Shown piece after piece: positions 1 to 8,618 of a stretch of 64,000 nucleotides of DNA. The notes under the pieces are model-generated. The model saw only the letters and a list, made by a program, of their open reading frames with translations, was not told where the DNA came from and did not search any database. Made by a program: the position numbers and the translations under genes. This DNA comes from Roseomonas gilardii (GTDB lineage Bacteria; Pseudomonadota; Alphaproteobacteria; Acetobacterales; Acetobacteraceae). The DNA lies in assembly GCF_001941945.1 (NCBI RefSeq), contig NZ_CP015583.1, forward strand, positions 3,552,001-3,616,000, read 5' to 3'. Position 1 is the stretch's first letter. Every line of letters starts with the position of its first letter.

Positions 1-662
1 TGCACGCGCTGGACATCCACGCCATGCACCGCGCCTACCGGCGCGACCCGGCGGAGATGGCGGAGGCGGCGCGGCGCATGATGGAGGCCGCCGAAACGCA
101 CGACCTGCCCGACTACCGCGCCAAGGGGATGATCTTCGGCGGCTGGGCGGCCTCGGCGCGTGGCGACGCGGCGGAGGGGCTGCGCTCGATCGAGGCGGGA
201 CTCGCCGTGCAGCGCGAGGTCGGCACCATCGAGGACTTCCCCATCTTCCACACCCTGCTGGCCGAGGCGCAGACCACGGCGGGGCAGGTGCAGCGCGCGG
301 TGGCGGAACTCGACGAGGCGCGCGAGCTGTTCGAACGCGTCGGGCTGCATATCTGGATGCCGGAGGTCTGGCGGGTGCTCGGCCTGCTGCGCCTGCAGGC
401 CGGCGGCCCCGGTTCCGAAGCCGCCGCCGAGGCCTCGCTGCGCGAGGCGCTGCGGCTGGCCGAGGCACAGGGCGCGTGGATGCTGGTGCTGCGCACCCGG
501 CTGAGCCTCGCGAATCTCGACCTGCGGCTCGGCCGCCTCGGCGATGCGGAGATGCTGCAAAGGCTGGCCGGCCTCGCGGAGCGGGCGGAACGGGAGGGCG
601 ACGGCGAGGTCGAGCGCCTGCTGGCGGCGCTCCGGCGCACCAGCATCTCCTTCGCGCCGTGA
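1..662 (+). CDS. TPR-rich protein, C-terminal part (5' end outside window)
   Basis: The frame is open from base 3, so the true start lies upstream; the first internal ATG is at 24. The visible ~220 residues are all-helical Ala/Leu/Arg/Glu-rich repeats spaced like tetratricopeptide units. This resembles the C-terminal tail of predicted ATPase/cyclase or SARP-type regulators. No catalytic motif is visible in this fragment. Its TGA stop (660-662) overlaps the GTG start of the YcaO gene at 659, so the two are probably translationally coupled and co-transcribed. A regulatory or scaffold role for the YcaO-TfuA locus is inferred from that coupling only. Confidence 0.6.
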   Translation, partial: HALDIHAMHRAYRRDPAEMAEAARRMMEAAETHDLPDYRAKGMIFGGWAASARGDAAEGLRSIEAGLAVQREVGTIEDFPIFHTLLAEAQTTAGQVQRAVAELDEARELFERVGLHIWMPEVWRVLGLLRLQAGGPGSEAAAEASLREALRLAEAQGAWMLVLRTRLSLANLDLRLGRLGDAEMLQRLAGLAERAEREGDGEVERLLAALRRTSISFAP

Positions 663-1927
663 CCGGCCCCGGCCTCTTTCCCGGCCTGCCGCCGGAGGAT
701 GAGGCCAAGCGCTTCCGCCTGGGCGCGCACCGGGTCCGCGACCCCGGGGAAACGCTGGAACGGGCCCTGCGCCACGCGGCGCGCTTCGGCCTGACGCGGG
801 TCGCGGTGCTGACCGGGCTGGACGTGACCGGCATCCCCGTCGCGGCGGCCATCCGGCCCAATGCGCGCTCGCTCTCCGTCTTCCAGGGCAAGGGCGCGAC
901 CCTGGCGGCGGCCAAGGCTTCGGCGGTGATGGAGGCGGTGGAGACCTGGCATGCCGAGACCCTGGCGGCGGCGCTGCGCTGGGGCAGCCATGCCCGGCTG
1001 CGCGAAAGCGGCCTGGCGCTCCTGGACCCGGTCCGGCTGCCGCGCAGCGCCGCCGCGCCGGACCTGCCGGCGCGGGAGGTGCCGATGCTCTGGGCCGAGG
1101 GGCGCGACCTCGCCGGCGGCACGCCGCTCTGGGTGCCGCTGGACCTGGTGACGGCCGACTACGCGCTGGACGGCCCGCCCTCCGGCGGCTTCCTCCAGGC
1201 GACCACGAACGGCCTCGCCTCCGGCAACACGCGCGGGGAGGCACTGGTGCACGCCCTGGCCGAGCTGGCGGAGCGCGACGCGCATGCCCTCTGGCTGGCC
1301 CTCCCCCCGGCAGCCCGGGCGGAAACGGCGATCGACCCCGACAGCGTCGCCGACCCGCTCTGCGCCGACCTGCTGGCCCGCTTCGCCGCCGCCGGCATCG
1401 CCCTGGCGATCTGGGACATCACCTCCGACCTCGGCATCCCCGCCTTCCGCGTCCTGGCCCTGCCGGGACGCGAGGAGCCGGGGGTGGAGGCGGAGCTGGG
1501 CCTGGGCTGCCATCCCGACCCCGGCGTGGCCCTGTCCCGCGCCCTGACCGAAGCGGCGCAGTCGCGCGTCACCCGCATCTCCGGTGCCCGGGACGATTTC
1601 GCGCCGGAATCCTACGCTCCCCCCGCCCGCGCCGCCCGCCACGCCGCCGCGCTGCGCGCCATGGCCGAGGCGGCGGCGCCCCGGCGGCGCTTCGAGACTG
1701 TCCAGGGCTGCGCCACGCCCACCATCCGTGGCGACCTCGCCCTGCTGCTGTCCCGGATCGGGGCGGCCGGGCTCGGGCCCGTGGCCTGGGTGGACCTAAC
1801 GCGGGAGGAGATCGGCATCCCGGTGGTCCGGGCCGTCGTGGCGGGGCTGGAGGGCACGCCGGGCCCGGCCGGCGGCGGCTATGCCCCCGGCGAACGGGCC
1901 CGGGCACGTGCAAGGGCACGCGCATGA
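659..1927 (+). CDS. YcaO-domain ATP-dependent cyclodehydratase/thioamidation protein
   Basis: YcaO enzymes use ATP to activate a peptide backbone amide, forming azolines or, with a TfuA partner, thioamides. The 422-residue product shows the family signatures in order: a Glu-rich helix at residues 88-100 (SAVMEAVETWHAE), NGLASGN at 184-190 followed by the acidic helix ending AELAERDA, and the EAAQSR...ISGARDD block at 298-313, which corresponds to the nucleotide/Mg site. I chose GTG at 659 because it overlaps the upstream stop (GTGA) and the text before it lacks homology-like features; an ATG at 476 in frame only adds a low-complexity Arg/Pro/Ala extension. The C-terminus is an odd Arg-Ala run. 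The stop overlaps the ATG of tfuA by 4 nt, so the pair is coupled. Confidence 0.9.
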   Translation: MTGPGLFPGLPPEDEAKRFRLGAHRVRDPGETLERALRHAARFGLTRVAVLTGLDVTGIPVAAAIRPNARSLSVFQGKGATLAAAKASAVMEAVETWHAETLAAALRWGSHARLRESGLALLDPVRLPRSAAAPDLPAREVPMLWAEGRDLAGGTPLWVPLDLVTADYALDGPPSGGFLQATTNGLASGNTRGEALVHALAELAERDAHALWLALPPAARAETAIDPDSVADPLCADLLARFAAAGIALAIWDITSDLGIPAFRVLALPGREEPGVEAELGLGCHPDPGVALSRALTEAAQSRVTRISGARDDFAPESYAPPARAARHAAALRAMAEAAAPRRRFETVQGCATPTIRGDLALLLSRIGAAGLGPVAWVDLTREEIGIPVVRAVVAGLEGTPGPAGGGYAPGERARARARARA

Positions 1928-3270
1928 ACGCGCCCGTCGTCTTCCTCGGCCCCAGCCTGCCCTGGGAGGCCGCCCGGGCGATCGCGCCGGAGGCCGTCCT
2001 CCTGCCCCCGGCACGGCAGGGCGACCTCTACCGCGCGGCGCGCTCCCTGCGCCCCCGCGCGATCGGTCTGGTGGACGGGCTGTTCCGGGAGGCTCCGGCG
2101 GTCTGGCACCGGGAGATCCTCTGGGCGCTCTCCGAGGGCATCCCCGTGCTGGGCGCCGCCAGCATGGGCGCCTTGCGCGCCGCCGAATGCGATGCCTTCG
2201 GGATGGAGGGGGTCGGCACCGTCTACCGCGCCTATCGCGACGGATGCTTTCCTCCCTTCGACGGCCCCTTCGAGGATGACGACGAGGTCGCCATCCTGCA
2301 CGCCCCCGCCGAGGCCGGCTGGATCGCCGCCTCCGATGCCATGGTGGACCTGCGCGCCACCCTCGCGGCCGCCCTGGGCGCCGGCGTGATCGGGCCGGAG
2401 GGCTGCGAGGCCCTGGCCCGCAGGCTCAAGCGCCTGCCCTTCCCCGAAAGGAGCCATGCCCGCCTCGTCGAGGAGGCCGCTGCCCTGCCGGCTCCGGGGC
2501 GGGCGCTGGAATGGCTGCGGCATCACCGGGTCGCGCAGAAACGGCGCGATGCCGAGGAATTACTAACGCGAATCGTCCGGACCTCCCCCGATCGGAGGGC
2601 GCCGGGCTTCCGCTTCACCCGTAGCCTGGCCTGGGAAAGCTTCCTCGCCACGCAGGCGGCCGTGCCGCTTGCGGAGGAGGAACAGGGGGGAGGCGCATTG
2701 CTGCGGGAACTGGCGGTCTCCGATCCGGTCGCATGGCGGGAACTGCGCCTGATGGCGGAGGGCCATCCGGGCCCGCTCGCCTCCGGGGCGGCCGATGCCG
2801 CCGCGCTGGAGGATTTCCGCCGGCGCCACGGCCTGTGGCGGCGCGCGGCGCTGGAGGCCTGGCTGGCGGCGCATGACCTCGACGAGGCCGGGCTGCACCG
2901 GCTGCTGGCGCGCGAGGCCGCGCTCCGGGAGCATCTGCGCCATCCCCCTGGCCCGGCCACCCTGGAGGCGATGCTGGATGCCCTGCGCCTGTCCGGCCGC
3001 CATGCCGGGCTGAAGGCAAGGCTGGCCGGGCGGGAGGAAGACCGGGACTCACCCGGCGAGGCCGTGCTGGATGCGGCATGGCGCTGGTGGTTCGAGACGC
3101 GGGCCGACCTGCCGCCACCGCCCCCCGGCGAGGAGGACAGCGGGGCGCGAGCCCATGGCTTCCCCGATGCGGGCGGCTTCCGGCTCGCCGTCTGGCGGGA
3201 GTACCGCGCCGCCATGGAGGACGAAGCGGCCGGTGACGGGACGGGCCCCGAGCCCCGGGGCGAGGGCTGA
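1924..3270 (+). CDS. tfuA: TfuA-like protein (YcaO partner)
   Basis: The N-terminal ~130 residues carry the TfuA core: FLGPSLP at 7-13, LPPARQGD at 27-34, IGLVDGLF near 47-54, WHREILWAL at 61-69, LGAASMGALRAAE at 76-88 and an EDDDEVA segment near 117-123. TfuA is named from the trifolitoxin locus. With YcaO it is known to support peptide thioamidation, for example of methanogen McrA, and is thought to supply or activate the sulfur donor. The protein is 448 residues; the ~300-residue C-terminal part is helical and not recognisable to me. It overlaps ycaO by 4 nt, and the peptidase gene starts 3 nt after its stop, so the three form a tight operon. Confidence 0.9.
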   Translation: MNAPVVFLGPSLPWEAARAIAPEAVLLPPARQGDLYRAARSLRPRAIGLVDGLFREAPAVWHREILWALSEGIPVLGAASMGALRAAECDAFGMEGVGTVYRAYRDGCFPPFDGPFEDDDEVAILHAPAEAGWIAASDAMVDLRATLAAALGAGVIGPEGCEALARRLKRLPFPERSHARLVEEAAALPAPGRALEWLRHHRVAQKRRDAEELLTRIVRTSPDRRAPGFRFTRSLAWESFLATQAAVPLAEEEQGGGALLRELAVSDPVAWRELRLMAEGHPGPLASGAADAAALEDFRRRHGLWRRAALEAWLAAHDLDEAGLHRLLAREAALREHLRHPPGPATLEAMLDALRLSGRHAGLKARLAGREEDRDSPGEAVLDAAWRWWFETRADLPPPPPGEEDSGARAHGFPDAGGFRLAVWREYRAAMEDEAAGDGTGPEPRGEG

Positions 3271-3273
3271 GGC

Positions 3274-4656
3274 ATGGCCGGGGGCACGCTGTTCCGGCTC
3301 TTCCCCCAATGGGCCCAGGGCTATGCCGAGCCCGAGCTGGTGGAACTGGCCGCCGCCCCCGGCAGCATCGGCCCGGGCCCCTCGGATTCCCGGATGTATG
3401 TCGCGCACGCGGTGGACAAGCGCGAACCCTATGACCCGCCCGTCTGGCTGCCGCCCTACCGGGGGGCGCTGCTGCCGCCCGCCCTGCCGGACGCGGCCGG
3501 GAACTTCGACCACATCCCCTTCGGCACGCCGGAATTCCTGTCGGCGCATCTCTACGGCGTGACCCGGCTCGTGCTGGAGATCTGGGAGGACTATCTGGGC
3601 CAGCCGGTCCGGTGGTGGCATGCCGATGTCCTGCCGCGGCTGGAACTGCAGCCGGTCGTGTACTGGGCCAATGCCCAGTCCGGCTTCGGCTTCCTGGAGG
3701 CGGGGCTGCGCTGGACCCGCTTCGGCCAGGCGCTGCCGCTCTGCCTCAGCTTCGATGTCGTGGCGCATGAGGTCGGCCACGCCATCCTCTTCTCCACCAT
3801 GGGGGTGCCGGATTCCGGCGCGGTGAGCGGCGCCTTCCTGGCCTTCCACGAAGCCTTCGCCGACCTGATCTCGACCCTTTCCGTGCTGTACTTCCCCTCG
3901 GTGGTGACGCGGCTGCTCGCCCAGACCTCGGGCAACCTCTACGAGCTGAACCTGGTCAGCCGGCTCGGCGAGCTTTCGGATGTCGAACAGGTGCGCGTGG
4001 TGGACAACACCGTCCGGCTCCGCGACCTGCAAGGGCTGCGCCTGCTGGACGATGGCACCTGGCGCGACCCGCTGAACCTTGGCCGCAACGCGCATATGCT
4101 GGCGGCGCCGCTGACCGGCGCGGTCTGGGACATCCTGGTGGAGCTGTTCCAGGAAGGGCTGGTGGCGGAAGGCATCATCCCGCCGGACCGCGACACGCGG
4201 AGCTGGACGCCGGCGGCGGTCACGGCCGCGCTGGCGCCGCTGCGCCATGCCTCCGCCGAGGCCCTGGCGCGTTTCGAGGGCGTCTTCCGCCATTGCCTGC
4301 ACCGGGCGCGCGACCGCATCGGGCTGGCCATGGCGCGCACCATCCTGCGGCTGGACCCGGAGACGCTGAGCTTCGACCAGGTCGCGGCCCTGCTGATCGA
4401 GGCGCTGACGGAACCGGGCGCCACCCCGCGCATCACGATGGGCGCGCTGCTCGACATCTTCGACGAGAGGGACATAGACCCTCGCCCCTTCCTGGCGGGG
4501 CTCTCCGCCGGAACAGTTCCCCCACCCGTCCCCCGCGCCGCATGGGCCACCCCGGCCCAGCCACGCCAGGGCCGGACCGGACCCTGCGCCTGCCACGGCG
4601 ACATCATCGCCACACGCCGGATGATGCCGCACGGATCGCGCGCATCGCCGGGTTGA
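3274..4656 (+). CDS. Gluzincin-type zinc metallopeptidase, RiPP-locus associated
   Basis: Residues 165-169 read HEVGH and residues 192-197 read HEAFAD. This gives the HExxH plus downstream Glu (E193) zinc site of thermolysin-like (M4/M36, gluzincin) peptidases. No signal peptide is visible, so it probably acts in the cytoplasm. The product is 460 residues, and its last ~50 look like a low-complexity tail with CACHG. It starts 3 nt after tfuA. Its place in the operon suggests it trims the leader or follower of a YcaO/TfuA-modified peptide, which is inferred. Assignment to a specific MEROPS family would need a profile search. Confidence 0.8.
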   Translation: MAGGTLFRLFPQWAQGYAEPELVELAAAPGSIGPGPSDSRMYVAHAVDKREPYDPPVWLPPYRGALLPPALPDAAGNFDHIPFGTPEFLSAHLYGVTRLVLEIWEDYLGQPVRWWHADVLPRLELQPVVYWANAQSGFGFLEAGLRWTRFGQALPLCLSFDVVAHEVGHAILFSTMGVPDSGAVSGAFLAFHEAFADLISTLSVLYFPSVVTRLLAQTSGNLYELNLVSRLGELSDVEQVRVVDNTVRLRDLQGLRLLDDGTWRDPLNLGRNAHMLAAPLTGAVWDILVELFQEGLVAEGIIPPDRDTRSWTPAAVTAALAPLRHASAEALARFEGVFRHCLHRARDRIGLAMARTILRLDPETLSFDQVAALLIEALTEPGATPRITMGALLDIFDERDIDPRPFLAGLSAGTVPPPVPRAAWATPAQPRQGRTGPCACHGDIIATRRMMPHGSRASPG

Positions 4657-4661
4657 AAACA

Positions 4662-4720
4662 CTGCCGTATCATTCCTGAACGGTTATAATACCGCGAAGC
4701 GTCTCGCGGATGGAGATGGA
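4662..4720 (+). promoter_or_regulatory. Promoter and RBS of the repeat-tailed gene
   Basis: A perfect TATAAT box lies at 4685-4690 in otherwise GC-rich DNA. A weak -35 (CTGCCG, 4662-4667) sits 17 bp upstream. The predicted start of transcription is about 25 nt before the ATG at 4723, and a GGAGATGGA ribosome binding site is at 4712-4720. The downstream gene can therefore be expressed independently of, and perhaps more strongly than, the enzyme operon, as expected for a substrate gene. Confidence 0.5.
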
Positions 4721-4722
4721 AC

Positions 4723-5298
4723 ATGTCGGACAGTCCTGAGCCGGAGAAGACGGAAGCGGAAGGCGCCGAGGCAAAGGCCAGTCCCGCGGAGCGGTTCGAG
4801 GAGACCCTCCTCGCCCCGGCCGCGATCCGGCTCTTCGGCGTGCCCTTCCCGGGCCTCACCATCAGCAAGACGTCCCGCACGCCCTATGCACGGAGCGGCG
4901 GCTTCCGGGACCCCCTGATGGCGCGGCTGGCGCCGGATGCCGATCCGCCGCCCGCCCTCGCCCGGATCTTCGGCTACAGCTACGACGGGCAGTACGTGCC
5001 GCTCGCCGCGCCCGCCATCTTCCTGGTGGAAGGCGAAGGCATCCCCGTGCCGGAACACGGCACCGTCGCGACGACCGGCTTCATCCGGGACTCGGGGCAC
5101 TTCATGAAGGACCTGCGGGTCTGGCTCTTCGACCGCGGCGACATGGGCCTCCGCATCGACATCAGCACCGGCAGTATCGAGGCCCTGCTGCATGGCGGCC
5201 GCGCCGACACGCTGGCGGGACGGGCCGAGGTCACCGGCCGGGCGGAGGTGACGGGACGGGCCGAGGTCTTCGGCCGCGCCAATCTGAGCGGGCGCTGA
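4723..5298 (+). CDS. Repeat-tailed protein, candidate substrate of YcaO-TfuA
   Basis: I do not recognise a family. The 191-residue product starts with an acidic Lys/Glu/Ala stretch (1-27). It then has a globular-looking region rich in Gly/Pro/aromatics (about 28-157) and ends in hexapeptide repeats at 167-190: RAEVTG, RAEVTG, RAEVFG, RANLSG, then Arg. It has no cysteine, no signal peptide and no membrane segment. It follows YcaO, TfuA and a metallopeptidase on the same strand, 66 nt after the peptidase, and has its own TATAAT promoter. A multi-core precursor or modified protein is a reasonable hypothesis; thiovarsolin precursors are a known case of repeated cores with YcaO/TfuA. It could instead be an accessory protein with a pentapeptide-like tail. 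Confidence 0.7.
   Translation: MSDSPEPEKTEAEGAEAKASPAERFEETLLAPAAIRLFGVPFPGLTISKTSRTPYARSGGFRDPLMARLAPDADPPPALARIFGYSYDGQYVPLAAPAIFLVEGEGIPVPEHGTVATTGFIRDSGHFMKDLRVWLFDRGDMGLRIDISTGSIEALLHGGRADTLAGRAEVTGRAEVTGRAEVFGRANLSGR
5221..5292 (+). repeat. Four hexapeptide-coding repeats in the candidate substrate
   Basis: Four consecutive 18-nt units encode RAEVTG, RAEVTG, RAEVFG and RANLSG. The first two encode identical peptides but differ at four wobble bases (gcc/gcg, gtc/gtg, acc/acg, ggc/gga). The peptide is therefore conserved while the DNA has drifted, which argues for selection on the amino acids rather than recent slippage. Confidence 0.85.
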
Positions 5299-5532
5299 GC
5301 GCGGGGCGCCGTCCCGGAAAAGCTGGAAGGGGAGAGGAAGGCCACAGCGAAGCGGACGAGGCCGGGCGCAACCACCCGGAGCCGATTCAAGGAAACCGCC
5401 GGGGAAGCCGCAACGGCTCCGGCCGCGCATCTCCGCCCAGGCCGATTGCCCCTGGCGGAATGCCGCGGCTCCGGATAACCGCTGCACCGGTCCCGGCACC
5501 GTTCCGATATTCCGGAGAAGGAAGCCTGGGGC

Positions 5533-6276
5533 ATGTGGAGCCATGGAGTGGATACCGAGAGTCTGGGGCGCCTGGCCCTCCTGCAAGGCGCCGAGCCGGG
5601 CGCGCTGGAAAAGGCCGCCCGCCATGCACGCTGCCGTTCCTGCGAGCCCGGCACGGTTCTGATCGACTTCGGCGAGCTGTCGGACGATGTGTACTTCCTC
5701 CTCGAAGGCGCCGCGCGGGTCGTGGCGCGCACCGGAGAGGGCTACGAGATGATCCTGGGCGACCTGTCGCCCGGCGAGGCCTTCGGCGAGCTGGCGGCCA
5801 TCACCGGGCAGCCGCGTTCCGCCAATGTCACCGCCCTGCACCGCTCGCGCTTCTGCGTCCTGCCGGGGCCGGCCTTCATGGAGCTGGTGCTGGCCTCGCC
5901 CGCCGTGTCGCTGCGCATGATGCGCTATCTCGCCGACCTCGTGCGCTCGCGCAGCGAGAGGCTGTTCGAGCTGGCGGCCCTGCCGGTGCGCCAGCGCCTC
6001 TATGCCGAACTCCTGCGCCTGTCGCGCGGACGCGGCACACCGGGCCAGACGGCCGAGCGCGTGGTCAGCCCGCCGCCGCCGCATCACGTGCTGGCCGCCC
6101 GCATCGGCGCCCGGCGCGAGGCCGTGTCTCGGCAATTGTCGGACATGGAAAAGGCCGGGCTGATCGATGCGAGCCGCAGCGGCATCGTGCTGCGGCGGCC
6201 CGAGGCGATGCGCGCCGAACTCGACGCCGCGCTGCGCGGCGCCGAACGTGCGGTGAATGCCCTGAACCTGTCATAG
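5533..6276 (+). CDS. Crp/Fnr-family transcriptional regulator
   Basis: The 247-residue product has a cyclic-nucleotide-binding-type beta-barrel (about 15-130, with the GEAFGELAAITGQPRSA phosphate-binding-cassette-like motif). This is followed by a dimerisation helix and a winged helix-turn-helix (about 170-225, LAARIGARREAVSRQLSDME). The GELA...RSA cassette is intact, so nucleotide binding is plausible. There is no FNR-type N-terminal cysteine cluster. An AAGGAAG ribosome binding site precedes the ATG. It lies 234 nt after the repeat-tailed gene and is followed by a strong hairpin, so it is probably its own transcription unit. Regulation of the RiPP-like locus or the nearby urease operon is possible but not shown. 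Confidence 0.88.
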   Translation: MWSHGVDTESLGRLALLQGAEPGALEKAARHARCRSCEPGTVLIDFGELSDDVYFLLEGAARVVARTGEGYEMILGDLSPGEAFGELAAITGQPRSANVTALHRSRFCVLPGPAFMELVLASPAVSLRMMRYLADLVRSRSERLFELAALPVRQRLYAELLRLSRGRGTPGQTAERVVSPPPPHHVLAARIGARREAVSRQLSDMEKAGLIDASRSGIVLRRPEAMRAELDAALRGAERAVNALNLS

Positions 6277-6292
6277 GCCCCGCCCGGTTCAC

Positions 6293-6323
6293 GAGCCTTC
6301 GGCGCGAAGGCTCCGGGCCTTTT
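6293..6323 (+). terminator. Rho-independent terminator after the Crp/Fnr gene
   Basis: A perfect 9-bp stem (GAGCCTTCG / CGAAGGCTC) with a 3-nt GCG loop is followed by GGGCCTTTT. It begins 17 nt after the Crp/Fnr stop. Confidence 0.85.
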
Positions 6324-6390
6324 GCCGGGAAAGCGGCTTCACACCGCCGGACGACACCGGCATGCGGCGATCGGCCCTGGCGCCCGCGCG

Positions 6391-6558
6391 TCAGGCGCGG
6401 CTCGGCCTGCCGTAGCGCAGGCCGCGCAGCCAGCGCCAGGCGCGCCACACGAGGCGCTCACCCAGGCCGAGCGATGCGGGCCCCATGGCCCGCCGCCTGT
6501 CCAGTCCTTCGAGCCGCTGCCCGACCTGCTCGAAAAGGTGCTGCGCCGGATTCGTCAT
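6391..6558 (-). CDS. Small Trp/Arg-rich hypothetical protein
   Basis: A 55-codon frame starts at ATG (6556-6558, minus), has a good GGGGAGGGG ribosome binding site upstream and stops at 6391. The C-terminal half is strongly basic and aromatic (LVWRAWRWLRGLRYGRP). It lies about 100 nt downstream of ureJ on the same strand, so it may ride on the urease transcript. I know no family for it. It resembles short DUF1127-like basic proteins only in size and composition. Confidence 0.4.
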   Translation of the reverse strand: MTNPAQHLFEQVGQRLEGLDRRRAMGPASLGLGERLVWRAWRWLRGLRYGRPSRA

Positions 6559-6655
6559 TGCGGGCCCCTCCCCGTTCCTTGCCTGGACGGCATCCTGGAG
6601 GGTCAGCGGCCCTTGTGGCTGTGTGCCGGGACACAGGGTGGGCAGGCCGGCGGGA

Positions 6656-7227
6656 TCAGCCCTGGATCAGCAGCACCAGCATGACCACAGCCATGGCGGC
6701 CCCGGCGGAACGGACCACGGCGCGACCGGCCGGGGCGCGCCAGCGGCCGAGCGCCAGGCCCAGCGCATGCAGCCCGGCCGTGGCGAGCAGGAAGCCCGCC
6801 GCATAGGTGGCGGCCCCGGCCTCGGGGTGCATCTCCGCGCCATGGGCATGGCCATGGAAGAGGCCGAACAGCGCCGCCAGGGACAGGGCGGCGGCCAGCG
6901 GCAGGCGAGCGGCGAGCGCGACCACGGCGCCCAGCACGATCACCGAGGCGGCGATCCCGGCCTCCACCATCGGCAGGCCGAGGCCCGCCATGCCCAGCGC
7001 GCCGCCGGCTGCCATGGCGCCGAGGAAGGCGGCGGGCAGCGCCCAGGTCGCGCGGCCGCCCAGCAGCCCGGCCCAGAGGCCGATCCCCAGCATGGCCATC
7101 AGGTGGTCGAGCCCGCCCAGCGGATGGGCGAAGCCGGCGGTGAAGCCATCCACCGGGCCGATGCCGGTATGGGCCAGGGCCGGCAGCGGCAGCAGCAGCG
7201 CGGCGGCGACGGGAAGGAGGCGGCGCA

Positions 7228-7228
<1 letters not shown>
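6656..7228 (-). CDS. ureJ: HupE/UreJ-family membrane protein, nickel permease candidate
   Basis: The 190-residue product has an N-terminal signal-like segment ending ALAHTGIG. It then has the HPLGGLDHLMAMLGIGLWA motif typical of HupE/UreJ and about six further hydrophobic helices, with a second His cluster (FGLFHGHAHGAEMHPEAG). Members are thought to supply Ni2+ to hydrogenase or urease. Its ATG overlaps the ureG TGA (TGATG), and it is the last urease gene of the operon. Confidence 0.9.
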
Positions 7229-7931
<703 letters not shown>

Positions 7932-7935
<4 letters not shown>

Positions 7936-8618
7936 GAACGGAAGAGCCTCGTGTACTGGGTCTCGTGACGCATGGAGAAGAGGTCGAGGACCGGGGCGGC
8001 GGTGCCGATCTCTTCGGGATCGGCGGCCAGGGCGGCGTCGGTGGCGGCCTCCACAACAGGCAGGAGCGTGGCGGTGGCGATCTGCCCGTCCGTCTGCCCC
8101 AGCGGGACGAGGCGAACGCCGGCGCTGACGAGGTTGGCGGCGAAGCCCGAGAGCCAGGCGAAGAGCGCCGGGCGGAGCGCGACGCCGTTCCAGGCCGCCG
8201 CCGCGCCGAACGCCACGGGATGCGTCATGCGGCGCGGGTGACGCGCGACAAAGGCGGCGAAGCGCGGATCGGGCCAGGCGGCGGCGGTGACGCTGGCGAA
8301 GGCATTGCCCTGCGCCGTGCTTTCCAGCGCGGTTTCCGCCGTGCCGCGCCAGGCCGAGGAGAGTTCGGCGACCTCGTCGAGGCCCCCTTCGTCGCCGTCC
8401 CGCGCGGCGCGCCAGGCGGCGGCGAGGAGCGGCCCGTCCACCGCCCCGGCCCCGCGCGTCAGCGCGGCGGCGATGTAGCCGGCGAGGCCCTGACGGTCGC
8501 GCACGGCGCCCTCCTCCACCGCGGCTTCCAGCCCGTGGCTGTAGGTATAGGCGCCGACCGGATAGGCCGGGGAGATCCAGGCCAGCAGGCGGTAGAGGGC
8601 GGCGTCGCCCTCAGCCAT
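7932..8618 (-). CDS. ureF: Urease accessory protein UreF
   Basis: I placed the start at ATG 8618, giving 228 residues that begin [31 protein letters not shown]. This is the usual UreF N-terminus. Longer readings only translate the His-rich ureE 3' end in another frame. The C-terminal [14 protein letters not shown] tail is characteristic. UreF binds UreD and UreG and gates GTP hydrolysis. Its start overlaps the end of ureE by 8 nt and its end overlaps ureG by 4 nt. Confidence 0.95.

Noticed and set aside
4653-4658. TTGAAA as the -35 for the TATAAT box at 4685
   Set aside because: The spacing would be 26 bp, too long for a sigma-70 promoter. A weaker CTGCCG at 17 bp is used instead.
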